NCBI RefSeq assembly: GCF_910592395.1
Contig: NC_088308.1
Span: forward strand, 9,441,001-9,505,000
Length of the DNA: 64,000 nucleotides
Direction of reading: 5' to 3'
Origin: Lineus longissimus
Taxonomy: Eukaryota; Nemertea; Pilidiophora; Heteronemertea; Lineidae
Shown in pieces: positions 48,601 to 60,600 of the stretch. Within the stretch, counting starts at the first letter, position 1. Every line of letters begins with the position of its first letter. Position numbers and translations under genes: made by a program. The notes under the pieces were generated by a model. It made no database searches. It had not been told where the DNA came from and was given only the letters and a program-made list of their open reading frames with translations.

Positions 48601-51600
48601 GCCTGTAATTCAGCGATGGGGAAATAGAGGGCAGCAGCTGCAGTGACGTCATCTTCGCGGAATGCTATTCAACGGCTTATCATGAACCGCGAGATGAGAA
48701 ATCCCGAAATCGCGAAATGAGTAATCATTATTTTCTGCCACAAGATTTTCTACTTCCCTGGACCATGACAATCACCATTTCTAACGCTACTGTCCACTTC
48801 TTCATTCAATGATAGTAGTGCCGAAGACAATACAAAGGTCACATGCAACTGCATGTTCATCTTGACCACAAAGGTTTTTGCAACTTATCAAGATATACTG
48901 TCAGTAAAATACTACGAGGTTCAGGATGCTTCGTGTATTATTTTCACGTTACGCCTTGCGGCACAAGTCACCATACACAAGATTGACCGATAACACAAGG
49001 CATGCACCTTCTGGTCATCCCTAAAAATAGCGCGGGATAGTCTGACAATCGAAACTAGGCTATAAATTAGGTTAAATTATTCCACACATTGCCCAGCGGA
49101 GTCTATTTCAATGGGCCAATCAAAACAAGGATAGCTCCTTATACAGCCTCGGTCTCAAGAATGCTCGCCTTTTCAGGATCCATATTTGCAATACTTCCTG
49201 TGGCGCATGGTACTCTCCCCGATGTTGGCATATCGCGATTTCGCATTCCGCATCTCGCGGTTTATAATAAGCACAATTCAACCACTATTGTGTTGATTCT
49301 GATAACGACAATTGCCTGTACCCATGTCCGGAATCACATGGTGTCATGGAAATCTGTGTTGACAGAGAGATAAAAAATATTCGTCGATCTGATTGGAGAA
49401 TGACATCAGCCTACCTCTCGGCAAACAGCCAGCCAGGCAGTGCGAACCTCTGGAATGCATTTCTTCCTTGTCCACAGGGACATGCCCTGGGTCTGGCACA
49501 GACCCGCGAACTCATCAGGGGTAAGCGCCTCTGCTATTTCACTCAAACTGAGATAAAGAAAAGAGCGATATTAGATTTGAGAAGCACAGAAAATAAAGTC
49601 ATTCCAAAAAGGCCAGTTTCATCGGTTTAAAGATTTTAGATTTGAATTAGATAATTTCTATGCGTAAAAATACATGTACGCATGTATGCTGTTGTGTTGA
49701 CCAATATGAAAACACCAAAATGTCATTTTTTAACGCGCTGGCAAGTTTTTGTTTAATAGCGCAAAAGTTAATGTAAACAGTTTATACGAACGAACCTTGC
49801 CGTGAGGGAGGCCGGATACGTACAAAGATGAACTTAATCAATGTCTTGCCCAAATAAGTCCATCTCGATCAAGTATGTACCCCGTGATAATAGAGCTCGC
49901 GACTTTGCGATCGCGGGGCCTTGTGTGTCAAGATGGTTACTCAAAAACACCTTGATTGCAATGAGCCACAGTTTATAGTATATGACAATGCACCACGCAC
50001 ACTGGCTCTCTGCCTCACTTTGACTGCAGCAGTTACAAATATGTAGGTACAACCAAGATTTCATAATGACTAGTTTTGAATTCTTGGCACTACTAACCGT
50101 AGCTGCCTTTAGTTGAGTCAAAACTGAAAGCAGTCAAATCACATATCGTTGTTTACTTTACACTGCTCCGCGGGTGGAGCCCACTGCTCCGCGGGTAGAG
50201 CCACTGCTCCGCGGGTGGAGCTGTCGTTTCGCTCAAACCTGGGCTGCTGCCGCGGTTTGGGCTACCATAGCTCCACTCTCACGGAGTTTGGTTACCTTCA
50301 TTTTGCAATCGAGAATGACAATGCTTATTGTACATTGTAGTTACGTACTTGAGATGTTTTGTGATACATCGCAAATCCAGGGCATTGATGTCAGTGGTCA
50401 GAGCTTTGAACTTTCCGACCCTCAGAGTATCAGTGGCCGCAATGGCAATTTCCGTCAGCTGAAACAAATACAAAGCGTGTACCAGTATAATATTTGTCAA
50501 TCAACTTAACTGCGTCAAGAAAGGTTTTGCTTATATAAATGGATATAATGATCTTCATATATCAAACGAAAAATGAACAGTTTAAAAAAAACAGAAAACA
50601 GGCATTTCCCCGCCCAATAGTTTCAACTGTTGCCATTACGCGAGTTTCATGAATGTGGAAATGTTTTTAATGTTTTTGGGATTGGGTCCGGGAACTCAAA
50701 ATTATGTTATTCGCCTTTAACGTTTATATTAGTAGAACTATTTCTTAATTCATCACCGTATAATAGGAACGGGCACTTTTTCCAGCTTGGGAAAAGTTGA
50801 GACAGAGTCATGATGCGGTTATTTCCATCAATCTTGTTATTGAGATACTCTGTTCCCATGAATAGGGCGACCCAACGCTACCGCAACGCTTCCGCAATTA
50901 CAATTCGTGGCAGCCGTATTAAATTTCAGGATAAGTGGTATAGGTCTAGTACAGGCAAGAAGATTCTATAGAACTTTCTTGGTGTAGGTCACATACCCTA
51001 TCCATGGTCATGCAGTCCTCCACGTTACAGACATTACCAATGGCACTGTACAAGGCATCCGCTCCTTTTTCCTTTGCTTTGGTGATATCATCTAGCAGTT
51101 CCTTCTTCAGGAAGGAACACAGAAGTTTGTGGTAGTTCGCCATGTTTTCAGGGGTAAGAGCACCAATCGAGGCCTCACATTTATCCTTGAAACAACCCGT
51201 CTGTAAGGGAATGTCTAGTGCAGACAAAAATGAAGCGCTACTTTCGTTCTTTACAAGTCAGTCAAGGAATCTCGATGGACTGGCGGTAGGCATCTTGACA
51301 ACAAAGATTGTTACATCTTATCAAGATGGCTTTGTTTAAAGGAAGTATAAGACCCCGGGATGACGTTTACGAATGGTGGTAGACTGTTCAAGCGATTTCA
51401 CTTCGTCATATAAGCTCATCATCAGCCTGCATATTTTCTGTCGGTTTCACCCGGCCTCAGCGCGGGCAATATTTTTGAAATACGCAATATCCCTATAAAT
51501 CTTTCATGTACCGATTTGCACACTGTATTACACCAGCTGATTAGAGCGTCACTCCGGCAAGAACATCCTGGCATAACCAGTGGTTTTCATACTCCGCCTG

Positions 51601-54600
51601 TCGATATTTCAATTTCTTATTTTTTTTGTATATGGCGAAGGAGTGATCTCAGGATGGGCAAGCAGTGATGGGCACTTTTAGGGACAAACCATTTCATGCG
51701 GGACGGGTCAAATGCGGAGTTAATTTAAGTCCGTGATATTCATTACCTGTCCTGTTTCGACGGTCTTGAATGTGTTGCCGGGGCAGAGATCTTCCGTCTT
51801 GAGTGTCTTTAACTTCGAACATGATAACTGCGCGCAGAGAGGACCATTCGCTATCTTTTTGGCTACATCGGAGGATGGGGTACCATTCAGTAGCTATAAG
51901 GAGACAAAATGGTGGGTTATTTAGAAGAAGAAAACATTTCAAACTTAAATATTTATCCCTCTCATCTTGATCTCAATTTGATACGATATTTCCCAATGAA
52001 ATCAGCATTGCATTGGCTATGACCGAGAAAGCATTGCACATGCGAGATGGGTTCTAATCCTGGCCTTATCATTATCATATTATTTTCAAATGTCACCTTG
52101 GGAGAACCAGGCATATCTATGTAATACTGGCACAAAGCTCTGATCAATAGAGCTTTATTCGGTGATAGGTAATAGGTATTGGACTTAAATACCACCTTCA
52201 ATAAACCGCTGATAAACCAATTAATAATTGACAACATCTGAAACGTACCGACTCTCCCGCTGCTATCAGTAAGGCCGGACTTGGCGGTTCCTTTTCCTCT
52301 CCGTCACCCCCATCACCAGCTCCGCTCTCCAGGAGCGAGGCTGCAGCAGCGGATGTATCGGCGGTGTAATCCAGCGACATCTGCGCAATGCAGGTTTCTG
52401 GGATTTTTTTCATGTCAACTGCTGAGAGTTTCTGACTGGTTTTATCCTTGTGACTCTGACCCAGGAAATTACACTGCGTGGCAAAGCATACAATACAGTT
52501 TTAGAGTTAAGGGTTACTTGAGAGTGAAATTACTTGGTAGTATATTGTTATGTATACATTCGAATGCATGCTGTGACAGAAGACATTAAAACCCCTCAAA
52601 AGTAAAACTAACCCTAAATCTTGACGCTTATTTCATAATATTAATAATGAAGTGCCCAATCAGTGATAAGATTAAGAAGACTTTCCACGCAGAATTATAG
52701 TTTGATCGAGTCACTGCATGTAGCAAAATGAATTTTTATCAAATGGTCAAAATCTACTCTACAAGTCAGTAGAAATTTCATCGAAAAGCTGAAGGCAGTC
52801 TGACCAGGTGCATTTTTCAGATGGTGAAGATGATACGCCAGACAAGATGGGAGCAATTAGGTTGGGCGCGGATGTTTCCCAGCTACGTGGAAAGGTTTTG
52901 AAGCCAAGCAAACGTTTAAATTTGGCAAAAGCTGCCACGAAATGTGCTTCAAACGACAAATATCAAAGTATCTTTGTCATGTCTGTGCACAGTATCTTGC
53001 AAGTGGAGAAAAAGTGTGAAATTCGCTACGCCATGTAGGAGTTCTGATCTGATCACGAAATCAGCTATTCAAGTTGCTGCTTTAGCGAGAACTGAGAAGC
53101 CAATGTCCTAGAACTAGAGGCGTATCTCCCTACCTGCCATTTGGCCAGAGTATCATTTGTAATACCCGCGCAAAATGCAAATACGTCGTTTTTTACCGCA
53201 TCACCATGTTTCATCATTTTCCCCTTTGGCGACTCGCCGAAAATAAACTTAATGTTGTCTTTGCCAGTTTTCAATAAAATTGGGTTTTTCTGTACGTCCG
53301 GGTCATCTAAGCACATGAAATACCTCTGGCCGTACACTGAAGACTGAAAAAATGAGAGTACACACATTTGTATATGAGAAGAAATGTCTTTCATATGTTG
53401 TATTGATAATTGTAGAGAAGGGTGTTTAAAGGAATTTACTCATGCAAAAATGTCTTCATCTAGAAGAGCAAATATAATCTATAGTGAAGACCTATGTCAT
53501 TTTTAACTCATAATTACAGCGGTAACCATAATTAGCATAAGTTTATCAGTGAAAACTTATCCCCATACAGACCGTTCGGATTTTATGTTTGAAATCATTT
53601 GGTGATCGGTATCCATTCTCTTACCTTTGGAAGGCGCTCCGATCTGTCCATCAAGACGGCTATGCCGAAAATTACATCACACGGTTTCTTCTTTAGACAA
53701 GGGTTGTCCCGCAGTAATTTCATCAACCTGTAAGAAGGCAGACAGTTTATTATACTATTTGTTTGCAAGGGAAACACACGTTAGATATCAGTAGTGTCGT
53801 TTTCGTGATCACAATCACATTCCTTTATTCTGATTGTGGGACATGACTGGTATCATTCTTTTAGCCATTCACCAGTTGTTGTCAAGAAAGCACGCTGACT
53901 CTCAGTGATTCGATCATTCTTTTTGGCTGGTTTTCGGTTCGTGAACAATGTTTTGAGATTAGTTTAAAATGATTCTATCATAGCAACGAACCTAAACATT
54001 GAGGGCATTCTCTTTAATTCTATTATCAAAATGCAATTAACAGGAAGTTGGAAGTGACGCTTTCACATCCCACGAAATGGATTTGGAGAACGACTGTGCA
54101 TGTTCGGTTAATTCCAAGTTAAATTTCAAAACGCGACGGATGCGGCATGAATAGAAAATACTAAAATTCGACAGTTTGGCCGCACATTCTATCCCGAAAC
54201 CCGATAATTGTTTAAGGTCGACGCAATTCCGGAATCCTGAAGAGGACCTTTACTCTAACTTGAGATGTCAAGGTATTACACAACTACATATTGTGCAAGA
54301 AGAAGCGATGATTTTAATCACAGCGATAGTTCTACCATGCAGGTCTACAATCGTTGGGCCATCCCATCATCGACGTAAGAAATCATAACTGTAATATTAC
54401 AGAAATGATTCGCCTCTGAACCATCAGCGAGTAATGTATATGCATACTTAGCAAGTGCTGCTGCGTCATTTTCCTTGCTGCACGAACCCGCAGCTGACTT
54501 TTTGGCATCCCTCTCAGCAGCTTTTTTGGCGTTCTTTGCCCGTGCTTTCACCTGCAGGAGAGGATTATCATTATACATTAATTCCATTATATTTCGACGG

Positions 54601-57600
54601 CTTAAAGAATTTGGTTCATGCAGCCCTCTTAACTTGACCATTTGAAAATCTTCGGGCCGTATCATGACATGACATTATCACGGTTACCATTGTAGTACGA
54701 GTATACTTGAATGACAAAATACGGGTTTGAAGGAGTAGGCGGATTTTACCTTTACTTTACCGTTCGTTTACTTCCCGTTTTCTTAGTAAATAGCTTTTTT
54801 GCTGAAAGCGTTCAGCATTTTCCCAACTTTTAGATAGTAGAATAACGCGTTATTCGTTATTCTTAGCACAAAGAATTATTAAAGACTACATATAAGAAAA
54901 AGATATTTTAGAAAGGCGAAAAGCTTTCTCGCTATTTTAACAAGGGGGTTACTAAATTCGAGATGTTACTCTTATCACATTGATGGAAATATATAATCAA
55001 GACGAACAAAATGATACCTCATCTAGCTCCGAACTCCCAAAGATGCTGCAATATTGCTTCCAAATTCTCAGTCTCGTCAGCACGTACAACTCCTGGCCGC
55101 AATAACACCGTTGGTCCTTTAACACATTTCTTGTATAGCTTACTTGGTGCGTAAGAAAGTGCTACACGTAATAAAACCACAATGCTTTAAAATTAATCTT
55201 TCTAGATTTTTCTTAACCTCATTGAACCTACCGCGCTTGCACTGCCCCCTTTCTTGAGTAATTTTTGAGCCGTCTCCAAGTCCTTCTTCTCTTTTGCTTT
55301 CATTGCTTCCTTGGATATCGTTGATTTGCCTATTTTGGGAACTTTGACTTTCTGTTCTGAAAATGATATTCCGTCTGTTACCTTACATCTGATCGACATT
55401 AAAAGGCAGCAGACTTCTGGACCTCAATTAACTGGTCGATTACATAATGAAGACAATATTTCATATTAATTATTTTGTTTACATGGATGGACAACAACAT
55501 TTGTGGCAACCCTAAAAAGCGAATTGATATCAGTCTGGTATTTTAGGAGATGTCAGATATACATGTCGGAGTCGAAAGCTGTTAGAGATCGAGATACTGA
55601 AAATGATATTGCAATCTCGACTGCCATATGCAAGCCGCTACATATTAGCATCTCAATGCAGCCGGATAAGGCATGCAGAAGAGAAAACATGGCCGGCAAA
55701 TTTTGATTCTTACTAAACCAAATGCTAACCGATAACGATAATAGCATTCCGCGAAGATGACGTCACTGCAGCTGCTGCCCTCTATTTCCCCATCGCTGAA
55801 TTACAGGCAATGTCGGACAAATATGCGGTTTCGTAATGGATTCAGGCTTTCTAACTAGAGCAGTTCGATTCAATCTGGCACATGTCCGAGTGTTGGAAAT
55901 ACTACATTATTGTTCTGAATATTTCTCTCTCTGACTCTATGGTATCATTCATGCTAAAAACAATGCAGGGTCAAAGATAATTGACTTTGAAATAAGCTCA
56001 AATGCGTAGAAATAAGTGTCGATGTCCGACTGCCACGTGACTAAAACGCCATCAATATCTTATGCAAATGACCTTGTGAGCTATAAATAGTAACTTCGCG
56101 GAATGCTATTATCAAACCTGATTCGAAGTCAGTCGTCATGCAGTGTATGAATGAATACCTACTTCCTTTGTCATCTTTTTTCTTGCCACCATCTTCTTTC
56201 TTGTCACCTTTTGAACCTAAAAATGAATTAGATGCAAATAACATTTACACTACGGTGCGAATGTAACGTCCCCCTTGGAAGTTAGTCATACGATAGCGAT
56301 CCTTGACAGATTGAGGTGAATGACAACATCTTACATTAAAAGTGGTATCGAATAGAGTTCCCCAAACACTTTTTTAGGTCATTTCTCAAAACAAATCCAG
56401 TCACAAACAAAGCGATATCTCCTTCAGTTACACACAGTTATGTCAAGTTAGTTTTGAACAACGGGCCCAGGGGTGCAGGAATGATGCCAGGGAAGACATG
56501 CATTTGTTATCAAAACGTCAAGTTCAACGGATTTCGTGCAATCATTATATATACATAGACGTCATTGGTACGTCACAGCAACGTAAGACACTTTTCAAAA
56601 CACACAGGTCTATCCAAATAACAGATCGTCGAAGAGGTGTTTGCAATTAGACCTAAAATCTAATAAAATAATGACATGTAATTAAAACTTTGCGCTTGAA
56701 ACTAAAAATGGCTTATTAGTACTGGTGGTGCGCGAGCATATTAAGAATGAGTACTGGCTGAATCTGTCTATGTAGAGTCTACAGTTCCAGTGCTATAAAT
56801 AAGTATATAAAAAGTATTGGTTAATTGTATGTCGCGCATTGATCTACCATGCATATGCAAGGTGTACATTTGGACAGTCATGACAGTCGGGCACTTAGGC
56901 GCACTGGATGCGAATATATGTAATGTTGTCGTGTGTTGATATTGCTGCAAGCGCATCTGAAATGTGAAGTGTTATTTTTTGCAAATTTATTTTGTATTGT
57001 GCTAGCGCAAATGACTTCGACTCATTTGTTCCGTGTTTTTTGTTCCTTTACTTATTCAATCCGAATTTCTTCATGACCGTGTGATGGAATGTTGGGTGGT
57101 TGAGTGCTTATGTCAAAGCACGTGTGTCTGTATAGCTCTTACCTGTGTTTGCATGCATGCATGGTTGTGTGTGTACCCGACTCGGTTTGATAGCGCAATG
57201 AATGTGTGAGAGACGGTAGTTGATAAAGCTTGGAATCAGTGAAACCATGTAACCAGTGATAAACCTTGGAATAGTCAGTACTAAACCGTGGAATCACTGT
57301 GCAAGTACCGCGTGAAATCGGGCGCGTTCCTTCCACGATTTATACCCTCCCAACTGCCAATCTCGTCCCAGCTGACTTTATTGATAGCAACTTGCCAGTA
57401 GTTCCAGAATCAACCTTTTTGTGGAGGATGACGTCATCATTGAATGAATTGGAAATGTGTTATTGTAGTTAAAAAATAAACTTATATTCATGACGGGCCG
57501 CTATTGCAAATATCTAATTATTGCTCTTCGATGAAAGCAAAAGTAAACGTTGTGATGGTTTTGTATTCCATATACTAAAATAAAACTTTTTTATTAGAAG

Positions 57601-60600
57601 AATCATTTGTATATATAATGCTCTAATAAAGCTCAGTAGATATGACAAACAAGCACACGGGAATCACTAAAAAAATTGTCCGCTTAGAACTGGTTACAAT
57701 ACATCACGAAAATATCTCTACTCTACATCCCTCGATGTGTACATGAATATGTACGAAATCGCTCACAGCGAAGGAATTTATTCACATTTTTCATCTCCAA
57801 ACCCGGCTAAAACCTTCGGTAACAAACCTACGTTTCTACGGATAAGTGCCAGGCGGTACTGCATGATGTAGTCAATCTTCTCTGTATCACCCTGTATGAT
57901 CACACCACTCCGTAGTTCAAATAGGCCCCGTGTGGTGGCGTAGTAAGCGGAGCGCTGATTGGTCCATATTATGGGTGTGTGATGGGCGTGTCGTGACGTG
58001 CATGCCTATATTTGGGAGATCAGTAATGTACACTGGAGGCGAGGTATGACTGGGTTGTTCTAAAATATAGATTATTGAATCGGATATGCGACTGATTTCT
58101 AAACTACCGTCAAATTCCGATCTGATCATGTTAAAATAAGCTCCAGATATTGATTCGTAACCACCTTAGGTTCAAATGGCATTATTTCATGTTTTTATGC
58201 ATTTTTAGGACTGATTCCAAGGTTTATCACTGGTTTCAAGGTTTCACTGGTTCCAAGCTTTATCACCTACCGTGAGGGACGACAAAATGTGTATCTGCGG
58301 CAAGCTGCAGCTTCTAATCTGACTGTTATTTACGAGAAAAAAAACATTTGTTTTCTTACCTTCGCCTTTCTTTGTGTCATTTGCCCCCTTATTTCTATCG
58401 CCAGGCTTGCCACTTTTACCGTCTATGAGACAAAGAGAACAAGGTTTAGCCCGGTGGGCTGGAAGCTCTCACGGGTCAGCCTGATCGGATTTAAAACTTG
58501 CCTTGTTACTAGTTTAGGCTTTACATCGGCAATTACTTTCGATATGAATAAGTCGTTTGTATATACCATTGAATTGCTTGTCATGGGTGAAAGAGAAATC
58601 CCCCAACCCCCCCCCCCCCTCCAAAGAGAATAATCTTTGTCTCCTAAATGCAACTTCCTGGTACCTGATAATTAAATAATAGATTTTAGGTCAAAGACAT
58701 TCTAGAAGCCTATCGACGTAGCAGGGCTTGGCACCATCGACGCTTAGGTTTAGCTTTCGCCTTCACACGCCTGTTTCCCCTCCAACTTTCAGGACTTTCC
58801 AATGCCATGCTTGTTGTGTTATAACTTGAAATTACTCTCACTGTTGTGAGGATAGTCAGGGTCGTCGGGCCAATAGACTGAGTACTCGTATAATAGAAGT
58901 AATCAAAAGCCTAATTACTCGATCTAGATGGTACAAAAATAGAATTTCGCTTCTTCACCTTCACCCTTCTTATTGTCGTTCTTTCCATCCATATTATTGT
59001 CGTTCTTTCTACCCTTATTTTCATCATTCCTACCACCTTTAGAGTCTAAGAGACAAAAATAACAAAATAAGCTCGGCTAGTGTGCCTTGGAGTACGGGGC
59101 TACCGGGTGGGATTTAATCAGCAGTTGTCTTGTATTCTAATGAAACTAATCTAACTTTCAAATTTGGGAGTTACATGTACTATCAGAACTTAATGCAACA
59201 GAAATGTAACTTGAGGTTATCGTTAAGGGAAATGTTTTAAAATGTTTAGGCTGGGGAAGAAGCTCAAGATCGCCCACCTGGGTTGGTGACTTCGTCGATC
59301 ACAGGTGTAGTGTGCCAGCACAAATGACTTCAACTTATTTTTTCCGTGTTCTTTAATCCTTTACTCATTCAATACGACTTTCTTCATGACCGTGTGATGG
59401 AACGTTAATGAATAAATGAGAAGTTGAGGTGGTTGAGTGCTATATCAAAGCACGTTTGTCTGTATAACTCTTTACCGGTGTTTGCATGAATGGTTATGTG
59501 TGTACCCGACTCAGTTTGACAGCGGAATGAATGTGTGACAGTTGACAAAATGTGTATCTGCTGCCGCTTCTACTCTGACTCTTATTTACGATTAAAAAAA
59601 CAATCGTTTTCTTACCTTCGCTTTTCTTTGTGTCATTTGCCCCCTTATTTCTATCACCAGGCTTGCCACCTTTACGGTATATGAGACAAAGAAAACAAGG
59701 TTAGCCAGGTGGGCTGAAAGCTCTCACGGGTCAGCCTGATCGGATTTAAGTTGCCATGTTACTAGTTGAGGCTTTAAAACGGTAATTACTTTCAGTATGT
59801 ATATAACATTGAATTTCTCGTCATGACTGAAAGAGAAGCCCCCCCCCCCCCCCCGAGAGAATAATCTTTGTCTCCTAAATGCAACTTTCTGGTATCTAAT
59901 AATTAAATAATAGATTTAAGGTTAAAGACATTCTAGAAGCCTGTCGACCTAGGCCCAGGTCCCCCCGTTTTAGGGCTTGGCACCATCGACGCTGCCAGAG
60001 TTAGATGTAGCTTTCGCTTTCACACGCCTGTTTCCCCCTCCAACTTTCAGAACGTTCCAAGCTTGTTCTTATTTAACTTCAAGTGAGTCTCAATGTTGTG
60101 AGGATAGTCAGGGTCGTCGGACCAATAGACTGAGTACTCGTATAATAGAAGTTATCAAAAGTCTATTTACGCGATCTAGATGGTACAAAAATAGAATTTC
60201 GCCTCCTTACCTTCACCCTTCGTATTGTCGTTCTTTCCACCCTTATTTTCATCATTCCTACCATCTTTAGAGTCTAAAGAGACAAAAATAACAAAATAAG
60301 CTCGGCTAGTGTGCCTTGGAGTACGGGGTTTATAACGGGTGGGATTTAATCAGCAGTTGTCTTGTACTCTAATAAATCTTATCTACTATCAGAACTCGAT
60401 GTAACAGAAATGTAAGAACTTGAGGTTAAGGTTAGGGACATGTTTTAAAAGGTTTAGGCTGGGGAAGGAGCTTGAGATCACCCACCTGGGTTGGTGACGT
60501 CGTCGATCACAGGTCTGAACTTTGCCCTCAGACACCTGTCCTCCCTGTCACCCTGCTTGTTTTCATGATATCTGTATACATGTAGGTGACACTAAGTCCC

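Larger units (their letters stand above)
56995..60515. repeat. 1.25 kb tandem duplication carrying two exons per copy
   Basis: Copy A is about 56995-59310 (without the 1,061 bp insertion) and copy B about 59311-60515. Both contain, in order, a ttcatgaccgtgtgatgga stretch, a 63 nt exon, a cttggcaccatcgacgct stretch, an exon of the DSKxGRNDEN type and a cacctgggttggtgac stretch. Exon spacings of 1,256 and 1,252 bp agree. Confidence 0.8.

Noticed and set aside
52759-52959. Possible extra exon or transposase fragment in an intron
   Set aside because: No recognisable motif and no splice pair that keeps the phase between exons 15 and 16, which already join cleanly.
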